Shown: in pieces, positions 8,151 through 13,196 of the stretch | Layout: every line of letters starts with the position of its first letter | Numbering within the stretch: position 1 is the first letter of the stretch | Origin: Rhizobacter sp. | GTDB taxonomy: Bacteria > Pseudomonadota > Gammaproteobacteria > Burkholderiales > Burkholderiaceae_C | Direction: 5' to 3' | Length of the DNA stretch: 13,196 nt | NCBI GenBank assembly: GCA_025359585.1 | Contig: JANYFX010000591.1 | Span: 1-13,196, forward strand | Position numbers and translations under genes: made by a program | The notes under the pieces: generated by a model | What the model saw: only the letters and a program-made list of their open reading frames with translations | Database searches by the model: none | What the model was told of the DNA's origin: nothing

Positions 8151-10004
8151 TCACTGTGTGCGGCGGGCCAGTTCGGCCGCGTCGATGTCGACGAACTTCC
8201 AGAATTCGCGCAGGAACACGTTGCGCTGGTAACCCACGACCCAGGGCTGGGCCAGGTCGGTCCAGATGCGGTGCACGTGGATCTTGTAGGGCACGTAGGC
8301 CACCATCAGCGCCTGCGCCTGCGTCATCGCAGCCTGGCGCTCGGGGCCGTTGGGCAGCGCCTTCTGTTTGTCGTAGAGCGCGTTGAAGGCCGGCAGGTCG
8401 AAGCGCGAATGGTTGGCCTGGCCCTTGTTCGGGCCGTAGCCGAGGTCGAGAAAACCGATGCCGTCGGGCCCGGCGCTCCAGCCAACGCCCCACATCATCA
8501 GCTTGCCGGCGCGCGAGGCCTTCAGGTTCTCGGGCCACTGCGCGATGCGGAACTTGATGCGCACACCGAGCGCGTCCATGTTCTTCTGCCACTGCTCGGC
8601 GAGCTGGCGTTTTTCACCGTCGGCCTGGGTCGCGTAGTCGAGCACGAGCGGTGAGCCATCGGGCTGGTCGCGCCAGCCGTCCCCGTCCTTGTCGACATAA
8701 CCGTAGAGGTCGAGCAAGGCCTTGGCGCGGGCCAGGTTGAACTCGCTCATCTCGCTGCGGAACGCCGGGTCGTAGCCCCAGGTGCCGGGGCCGATCGGGC
8801 CTTGCGCAGGCATGGCCTGGCGCTTGCGCACGAGGCGGATCTCCTTGTCGAGGTCGACCGCCAGGCTGATCGCGCGGCGCAGCGCCACCTTCGCCGGCGT
8901 GTAGCCGCCGACCACAGGGTCTTCGAGGTTGAAGAGCGACAGCGCCACGTCGGCGCGCGGGTAGCGAACCATCTGGATGCCGACGCGCTTCAGGTTCGGT
9001 GCGAGCTGGCCGCCGGGCATCACGCGGTCGGCGAACTCGGCCGGCACTTCTTCGATCAGGTCGTATTCCTTGTTCAGGAACGACAGCCAGCGTGGCTGGT
9101 TCTCTTCGATGATGCCGATCTCGACGCGGTCAATCATCGGCAGGCGCCGGCCCTTGAGTTTGGCGGCCGCCGCCTGTGCCACGGGGTTGTCGGCCGGAGC
9201 CTCTTCGTCGTAATACTCTTCGCGGTAAGCGGGGTTGCGCTCGAGCACGATGCGCGACGAGCGGCGCCACTCGCCGAGCATGAACGGGCCGGTGCCGACC
9301 GGGTGGTCCATGATCTTGTCGCCGTAGGCTTCGACCACTTCGCGCGCGACCGCGCCCACCACCGAGCCGTCGACCATGTCTTCAAGGAACCGCGGGTTCG
9401 GTGCGCCGAGCTTCACCTGGAAGCGGTAGCGGTCGAGCGTACGCAGGCCTTCGACCTCACGGTCGTAGTCGAAAGGTTTGCCAGCCTTGATCAGCTCCTG
9501 GCGCAGCTCGCTCAAGGCCAGCAGCTTGTCGGTCTCGAAGAAGAACAGGCTCGGGCTCTTCAGCTTCGGGTCATAGTGGCGCTTGATCCCGTAGACGTAG
9601 TCGGCCGCGACCAGCTCGCGCTTCTTGCCCTTGAAGACCGGGTCGTCGGTGAAGTAGATGCCGGGCTTGATCGTGAAGGTGAAGGTCTTGAAATCGTCCG
9701 AAACCTCGGGCATCGCCGCGGCGGTGTTCGGCCGGGCACGCACCGGGCGGGCGAGGAATTCGAGCTGCAGCGGCGCGTCGAAGATGTTGGCAGCAATGGT
9801 GCGCGAGTAGAGGTCGGAGATCTGCGCCGGGTCGAAGCCGCTCTCGGCGACGCGAAAGGCGTATCGCAGCACCTTCAGCGACGCGGCTTTCGCGGGCGGC
9901 GAGTCCGCACCCTGAGCGCCCGGCCACAGCCCCAGCGACAGCCCGAGCGCGGCCACGCAGGCACGCAAGACGAACAACGGGCGCGGCGCGGCGCGAACAG
10001 GCAT
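8151..10004 (-). CDS. SBP-A: ABC transporter extracellular solute-binding protein, family 5 (OppA/DppA type)
   Basis: 617-residue periplasmic binding protein and first gene of the minus-strand operon. Signal peptide: Arg-rich n-region MPVRAAPRP, hydrophobic core (10-28) and AQG|AD cleavage after residue 32. Family landmarks: KVLRYAFRVAESGFDPAQIS, DLYSRTIAANIFDAPLQLE, HPVGTGPFMLGEW, RNPAYREEYYD, QPRWLSFLNKE and the EF-hand-like loop DKDGDGWRDQPD at 438-449. The start ATG at 10002-10004 is preceded 9 nt upstream by AAGGA. The frame stays open to about 10394, but an earlier start would put a Pro/Arg/Ala-rich stretch before the signal peptide and overlap dctQ. It is the most divergent of the three in the N-lobe (IFDAPLQLE where B and C have IFEGLY). 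A -10-like promoter motif lies at 10085-10099. The ligand is unknown. Confidence 0.93.
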   Translation of the reverse strand: MPVRAAPRPLFVLRACVAALGLSLGLWPGAQGADSPPAKAASLKVLRYAFRVAESGFDPAQISDLYSRTIAANIFDAPLQLEFLARPVRARPNTAAAMPEVSDDFKTFTFTIKPGIYFTDDPVFKGKKRELVAADYVYGIKRHYDPKLKSPSLFFFETDKLLALSELRQELIKAGKPFDYDREVEGLRTLDRYRFQVKLGAPNPRFLEDMVDGSVVGAVAREVVEAYGDKIMDHPVGTGPFMLGEWRRSSRIVLERNPAYREEYYDEEAPADNPVAQAAAAKLKGRRLPMIDRVEIGIIEENQPRWLSFLNKEYDLIEEVPAEFADRVMPGGQLAPNLKRVGIQMVRYPRADVALSLFNLEDPVVGGYTPAKVALRRAISLAVDLDKEIRLVRKRQAMPAQGPIGPGTWGYDPAFRSEMSEFNLARAKALLDLYGYVDKDGDGWRDQPDGSPLVLDYATQADGEKRQLAEQWQKNMDALGVRIKFRIAQWPENLKASRAGKLMMWGVGWSAGPDGIGFLDLGYGPNKGQANHSRFDLPAFNALYDKQKALPNGPERQAAMTQAQALMVAYVPYKIHVHRIWTDLAQPWVVGYQRNVFLREFWKFVDIDAAELARRTQ

Positions 10005-10013
10005 CGGGGGCTT

Positions 10014-10018
10014 TCCTT
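10014..10018 (-). promoter_or_regulatory. Ribosome binding site of SBP-A
   Basis: AAGGA read on the minus strand, 9 nt before the ATG at 10002-10004. It decides that start over an in-frame GTG a few codons upstream, which would place the binding site inside the coding region. Confidence 0.6.
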
Positions 10019-10041
10019 GTGGGATCACGGCGGGTGACCTC

Positions 10042-10066
10042 GGCCCCGCCGATGTGGCGGCGGGCC
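10042..10066 (-). other. Possible stem-loop in the SBP-A leader
   Basis: GGCCCCGCC (10042-10050) can pair with GGCGG...GGCC (10056-10066) around a GATGT loop, with a 2-nt CG bulge. If transcription begins just downstream of the motif at 10085-10099, this structure lies in the SBP-A 5' leader, upstream of its ribosome binding site. In such GC-rich DNA a hairpin of this size could arise by chance. Confidence 0.25.
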
Positions 10067-10084
10067 CGGGGTCGATCTCGGCCG

Positions 10085-10099
10085 GGAGTTTAGGGCCTG
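10085..10099 (-). promoter_or_regulatory. Putative promoter core of the SBP-A/B/C-aacS operon
   Basis: Minus-strand CAGGCCCTAAACTCC contains TAAACT, a reasonable sigma-70 -10 hexamer. It matches 14 of 15 bases of the sequence at 12161-12175 in front of the ABC permease. It lies 80 nt before the SBP-A start codon. No good -35 hexamer is seen 16-18 bp upstream, so it may need an activator; alternatively the whole 15-mer could be a regulator site. Confidence 0.45.
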
Positions 10100-10101
10100 C
10101 G

Positions 10102-10130
10102 TGCACCGGCCCGGGGGGCCGGCGGATGCA
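10102..10130 (+). other. Inverted repeat immediately upstream of the second dctQ
   Basis: CCGGCC (10106-10111) and GGCCGG (10117-10122) form a 6-bp perfect stem with a CGGGG loop, and flanking TGCA at 10102-10105 and 10127-10130 can extend it with a CGGA bulge. It ends 2 nt before the ATG at 10133 and contains the only purine-rich sequence (GGCGGA) that could act as a ribosome binding site. If it forms in the transcript it would lower dctQ translation. It could also be an operator in the divergent spacer, or chance. Confidence 0.35.
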
Positions 10131-10132
10131 CG

Positions 10133-10645
10133 ATGATCCGGCCGGTGAAGTCTCGTCCATCGCGCGCCGCTGCCCTGAATGTCCTGCTCGACCGGCTGAC
10201 GCTCTCGGGTGGCCTGCTGGTGTTGCCGCTGTCGCTGCTGCTGTTCGCGCAGTGGCCGTTGCGCGACCTGGTGGGCGCCGGCTCGCGCCCGGCCAACGAC
10301 CTGGCGCAATGGCTGTTCGCGCTGTACGTGGCGCTGGCGCTGCGCCACACCACGCGGGTCGGCGGCCACCTGGCTGTCGACGCGCTGTCGGCACGTTACC
10401 CGCGCCGGGTGCGCGAGCGTGTCCAGCGCTGGGGCCAGGCCTTGTGCGTGCTGCCCTGGGCGCTGTTCGTTCTGGTCAGTGCTGCGCCGATGGCGTGGCA
10501 ATCGCTGCGCGGCTTCGAGGCCTTTCCCGACACCGGCAACCCGCTCTATTTCATGGTCAAGCTGAGCGTCTGCCTGATGGCCTTGCTGGTGGCCTTGCAG
10601 GCGCTGCTGGACCTGCGGCCACCGAACCCGGTCGGCCCCGAGTGA
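10133..10645 (+). CDS. dctQ: TRAP transporter small membrane subunit, divergent DctQ type
   Basis: 170-residue membrane protein with hydrophobic stretches at roughly 25-42, 58-73, 100-120 and 138-158, the four-helix plan of DctQ. The segment from residue 56, LAQWLFALYVALALRHTTR followed by VGGHLAVDAL, matches the conserved DctQ core with its His after helix 2. It is clearly different in sequence from the DctQ at 634-1155, so it is not a recent duplicate. The start ATG at 10133 has only a weak GGCGG upstream, partly inside an inverted repeat. Its TGA (10643-10645) overlaps the GTG start of the next gene, as expected for a co-translated DctQ/DctM pair. No DctP receptor gene is adjacent. Family call is good; substrate unknown. 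Confidence 0.82.
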   Translation: MIRPVKSRPSRAAALNVLLDRLTLSGGLLVLPLSLLLFAQWPLRDLVGAGSRPANDLAQWLFALYVALALRHTTRVGGHLAVDALSARYPRRVRERVQRWGQALCVLPWALFVLVSAAPMAWQSLRGFEAFPDTGNPLYFMVKLSVCLMALLVALQALLDLRPPNPVGPE

Positions 10646-12114
10646 GCGCGCTCGGGCTGCTGATGTTCGGGGGGGCGATGCTGCTGATGGTCCTGACCGG
10701 GCTGCCGGTGTACGCGGTGCTGCTCGGCGTGTCGTCGGTGTTCGCCGCCCTGGGGGTGGCACTGGGCGCGTTCGACTGGGCCCTGCTCTCGGCCCTGCCG
10801 TTTCGCATCGTCGGGCTGCTGGAACACGACCTGCTGCAGGCGCTGCCGCTCTACGCCTTCATCGGCGCCTTGCTGAACCGCCTGCCTCTGGCCGCGCTGC
10901 TGCACCGCGCCGGCGAGCGCCTGTTCGCGCGCAACGCGGCGTCGGCCGAGCTGTCGGCCCTGTGCGTGGGCGCGCTGCTGGCGCCGATGAACGGCTCGGT
11001 CGGCGCCAGCCTGCACACGCTGTCGCGCAGCATCGCGCCGGCGCTGGCCGAAGCCGGCACGCCGCCGGCCCGGGCCGCCGCCACGGTCTGCGTGGCCAGC
11101 ACGCTGGGTGTCGTGATCCCGCCGTCGCTGGTGCTGCTGCTGCTCGGCGACGCGATGATGCGTGCCCACACCGAGGCCCTGAACCTGAGCCACGCCGCAG
11201 TGCGCATCGTCAACACCCAGGACGTGATGCGGGCCGCGCTGGTACCGGGCGCGCTGGTGCTGCTGATCGCTTTGTTGCTCGCAGCGTTCCGAAGCAGCAG
11301 CGGCGGCGCTCGCCCGCCGCGCCCTGCAATGCGCGGTGGCCAATGGCTCACAGCCGCCATGGCGGCGCTGGTCATCGGCGCCTTGCTGGTGGGCGTGGCG
11401 GTCGGCCGCCTCTACGCGGTGGAAGCGGCGGCCACCGGCGGCCTGCTGCTGCTGTTCTATGCCGCGTGCAGCAGCCAGATCGACCGCGCGCTGGTTCGCC
11501 ACGTGCTGCACGACACGATGACGTTGACCGGCCTGCTGCTGGCGCTGCTGGTGGCCGCCACCACCTTCTCGCTGGTGTTGCGCGGCCTGGGCACCGACCT
11601 GCTGATCGGCCAGGCCCTCGGCACGCTGGGTCAGCGCCCGATGCTTCTGATGGTCAGCGTGCTCGGCGGGCTGGTGGCCTGCTCGTTCGTGCTCGACGCG
11701 TTCGAGATGATCTTCCTGGTCATCCCGCTGGTGATGCCGCCGCTGCTGATGGCCGTGCCCGACCCGGCCTGGGTGGCCGCAGTGACCCTGCTTGTGTTGC
11801 AGGCCGGCTTCCTGTTGCCGCCGTTCGGTTACGCGGTGCTGATGTCGCGCAGCCTGATGCCCGGCAGCACAAACCTGGGCGCGCTCACACGCGCGCTCTG
11901 GCCACAACTCGTGGCGCAGGGGATGCTGATCGTGGCGGTGGTGGTGTTCCCGCAGATCACGCGCTGGGCCCGCCCCGAAGAGGCGCCGCCGGCCGCCACC
12001 AGCCCGGCCGACGCGGGGCAGGCCGAACGCCTGATGCAGGAAGCTTTCGACGAACAGCGCCGCGGCCGCGAGCCGAGCTCGACCCAGGAGGCTGCCAGCA
12101 CGGCACCGCGCTGA
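10642..12114 (+). CDS. dctM: TRAP transporter large membrane subunit, divergent DctM type
   Basis: 490-residue polytopic membrane protein. The GTG at 10642-10644 overlaps the dctQ stop (GTGA) and opens directly into SALGLLMFGGAMLLMVLTG, the normal DctM N-terminus; the frame is open further upstream but that part overlaps dctQ and is not membrane-like. Both pore motifs are present: MNGSVGASLHTLSRSIAP with VIPPSLVLLLLGD (PPS at 161-162 and neighbours) in the first half, and LPPFGYAVLMS (PPF at 393-395) in the second. It is about 60 residues longer than typical DctM; the excess is mainly a hydrophilic Ala/Pro/Glu-rich C-terminal tail from about residue 441. With dctQ it makes a complete membrane module lacking a local receptor, between ABC importer genes. 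Substrate unknown. Confidence 0.88.
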   Translation: MSALGLLMFGGAMLLMVLTGLPVYAVLLGVSSVFAALGVALGAFDWALLSALPFRIVGLLEHDLLQALPLYAFIGALLNRLPLAALLHRAGERLFARNAASAELSALCVGALLAPMNGSVGASLHTLSRSIAPALAEAGTPPARAAATVCVASTLGVVIPPSLVLLLLGDAMMRAHTEALNLSHAAVRIVNTQDVMRAALVPGALVLLIALLLAAFRSSSGGARPPRPAMRGGQWLTAAMAALVIGALLVGVAVGRLYAVEAAATGGLLLLFYAACSSQIDRALVRHVLHDTMTLTGLLLALLVAATTFSLVLRGLGTDLLIGQALGTLGQRPMLLMVSVLGGLVACSFVLDAFEMIFLVIPLVMPPLLMAVPDPAWVAAVTLLVLQAGFLLPPFGYAVLMSRSLMPGSTNLGALTRALWPQLVAQGMLIVAVVVFPQITRWARPEEAPPAATSPADAGQAERLMQEAFDEQRRGREPSSTQEAASTAPR

Positions 12115-12124
12115 GTGCCCGCTC

Positions 12125-12131
12125 AAAAAAA
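12125..12131 (+). promoter_or_regulatory. A-tract, possible UP-type element
   Basis: Seven A in a row, rare in this GC-rich window. It lies about 37 bp upstream of the -10-like TAGACT at 12168-12173, where an UP element that contacts the RNA polymerase alpha subunit would sit. It is not a dctM terminator: there is no strong hairpin and the plus strand carries A, not T. Confidence 0.25.
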
Positions 12132-12160
12132 GGGCAAACGCGGGGCGAGGGGCGACCGTT

Positions 12161-12175
12161 CAGGCCCTAGACTCC
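12161..12175 (+). promoter_or_regulatory. Putative promoter core of the ABC permease gene
   Basis: CAGGCCCTAGACTCC contains the -10-like hexamer TAGACT (12168-12173). It differs by one base from the minus-strand sequence at 10085-10099 before SBP-A and lies 91 nt before the permease ATG, a similar distance. There is no convincing -35 hexamer at the right spacing. Recurrence of the same motif in front of two functionally related genes is the main support. Confidence 0.45.
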
Positions 12176-12249
12176 GCACCGCTCGCACCTTGGGTGTCGG
12201 CGTCGCCACGAGCGCGGCCGAGATGCACGGTGCCCCGACTTGACTGGAT

Positions 12250-12255
12250 GAGGAG
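12250..12255 (+). promoter_or_regulatory. Ribosome binding site of the ABC permease gene
   Basis: GAGGAG, 11 nt before the ATG at 12267. The in-frame GTG at 12255 overlaps this site and is therefore unlikely to be the start. Confidence 0.6.
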
Positions 12256-12266
12256 TGTTTCGAGCC

Positions 12267-13196
12267 ATGGCGGCCTACCTGATTCGACGCCTGTGGCAAA
12301 TGATCCCGACATTGTTCGGCGTCGTTCTGCTGGTGTTTCTGTTGTTCAAAGGCTTCGGCGGCGACCCCGCTGAAATTCTCGGCGGCCTCAACGCCACGCA
12401 GGCACAGGTCGATGCGATCCGCTCGCAGCTCGGCTTGAACGAGCCGCTGTGGACGCAGTTCGGCATCTTCCTCAAGCAGATCGTCACCTTCGACTGGGGC
12501 AAGAGCTGGGCCACCAACGAGGCCGTCGGCCACCTCTTCGCGACGCGCCTGCCGGCCACGCTGACGGTGATGGTGCCGATCCTGATTCTCGACACGCTGC
12601 TCGCGATTCCGTTCGCGATGGGTGTCGCCTACGTGCGCGGCTCGCTGACCGACCGCAGCATCATGATGCTGACGACGGTGGCGCTGTCGATCTCGTTCCT
12701 GGTCTACGTGATCGTCGGCCAGTACGTGTTCGCGTTCCAGCTCGGGCTGTTTCCGGTGCAGGGCTGGAGCGACAGCACCTGGACCAACCTGAGCACCTAC
12801 GCGCCGCTGCCGGTGCTGCTCGCGGTCGCGGTGTCGCTGCGCCGACGACGCGCCTGTACCGCACCTTCTTCCTCGACGAGATCGGCCACGACTACGTGCG
12901 CACCGCGCGCGCCAAGGGCCTCACCGAGCCGGCCGTGCTGTTTCGCCACGTGCTGCGCAACGCGCTGATCCCCATCCTCACCAACGTCGGCCTGGCGCTG
13001 CCGGGCATCCTGATCGGCTCGTTCCTGATCGAGGTCTATTTCTCCATCCCGGGCATCGGCCGCGAGGTGCTGCTGGCCGTCAACCGCAGCGACTACCCGG
13101 TGATCCAGGCGGTGACGGTGTACCTGGCGGCGATCACGATGTTGATCAACGTGCTGACCGATGTGCTCTACAAGCTCGTCGATCCGAGGGTGGTCT
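12267..13196 (+). pseudogene. DppB/OppB-type ABC transporter permease, frameshifted (3' end outside window)
   Basis: Inner-membrane permease of a peptide/nickel-type ABC importer, about 310 residues if read through, close to full family length. It begins MAAYLIRRLWQMIPTLFGVV, the classic DppB opening, followed by the periplasmic QVDAIRSQLGLNEPLWTQFG. From about 12838 the frame changes by one base: the ATG frame runs on as an Arg/Ser/Thr-rich nonsense tail to a TGA at 12966-12968 (233 residues), while the other frame resumes with TTRLYRTFFLDEIGHDYVRT and continues open to the window edge, ending LYKLVDPRVV. The simplest repair is one missing G (CTGCG for CTGGCG), restoring VSLAPTTRLYR. The EAA-loop region ARAKGLTEPAVLFRH that docks the ATPase lies after the break, so the truncated product should not work. 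A sequencing error is equally possible. It probably forms the channel for the SBP-A/B/C receptors. Confidence 0.85.

Noticed and set aside
4180..10037. Long plus-strand open frames (727, 824 and 411 codons) opposite the three binding-protein genes
   Set aside because: They are rich in Arg, Val, Ala, Gln, Asp and His in the pattern produced by reading the antisense of GC-rich codons, have no recognisable domains, and the minus-strand proteins have signal peptides and family motifs over the same bases.
10546..12126. Minus-strand 526-codon open frame opposite the second dctM
   Set aside because: His/Gln/Arg-rich low-complexity translation typical of antisense GC-rich DNA; the plus strand encodes a membrane protein with pore motifs.
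12117..12135. Possible terminator after the second dctM (GCCC ... GGGC around an A-rich loop)
   Set aside because: The stem is only 4 bp, the loop is 11 nt and there is no T-run on the transcribed strand.
12240..12245. TTGACT as a -35 hexamer before the permease
   Set aside because: A -10 at proper spacing would fall at or beyond the start codon, and it would sit on the ribosome binding region, so it cannot drive this gene with a normal leader.
12836..12850. Programmed ribosomal frameshift in the permease gene
   Set aside because: There is no slippery heptamer or homopolymer run at the break, and frameshifting is not known for this family; a simple indel or sequencing error explains it better.

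Overview
This GC-rich window has strong G/C third-position bias. Its mix of TRAP transporters, family 5 ABC solute-binding proteins and an acetoacetyl-CoA synthetase suggests a betaproteobacterium of the order Burkholderiales (Rubrivivax/Leptothrix/Methylibium-like). That placement is inferred from composition and gene content, not from a marker gene. Genes cover almost everything, and the only gaps over 100 bp are 10005-10132 and 12115-12266.

Layout: (1) Positions 1-2456, plus strand, hold the 3' part of a TRAP transporter operon: a truncated DctP periplasmic receptor, the small DctQ membrane subunit and the large DctM channel subunit. (2) Convergent to it with only 4 bp between, 2461-10004 on the minus strand is a tightly packed four-gene unit. 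Reading in its own direction it encodes three tandem paralogous family 5 (OppA/DppA-type) extracellular solute-binding proteins, here called SBP-A (8151-10004), SBP-B (6324-8144) and SBP-C (4504-6327), then acetoacetyl-CoA synthetase AacS (2461-4479). Junctions are +6 bp, a 4-bp ATGA overlap and +24 bp, so co-transcription is likely. (3) Diverging from SBP-A across a 128-bp spacer is a second, divergent TRAP membrane pair (DctQ 10133-10645, DctM 10642-12114) with no DctP receptor gene next to it. (4) From 12267 to the window edge is a DppB-type ABC permease whose reading frame is broken by an apparent 1-nt deletion near 12838-12839.

How the parts may work together: the three binding proteins and the DppB-type permease look like parts of one oligopeptide/dipeptide-type ABC importer that lies on both sides of the TRAP pair. 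The strongest non-coding signal supports this. A 15-bp sequence, CAGGCCCTARACTCC, occurs once upstream of SBP-A (minus strand) and once upstream of the permease (plus strand), 80 and 91 nt before the start codons. It contains a -10-like TARACT hexamer, so it probably marks matched promoters for the two halves of the importer. AacS at the end of the binding-protein unit hints at a link between uptake and acetoacetate/short-chain acyl metabolism. No substrate can be read from the sequence.

There are no RNA genes, CRISPR arrays, insertion sequences or phage genes that I can support. Nothing here is a clearly new system. The most unusual points are the receptor-less TRAP pair inside an ABC importer locus, the tripled and mosaic-looking binding proteins with EF-hand-like loops, the shared promoter motif and the frameshifted permease.
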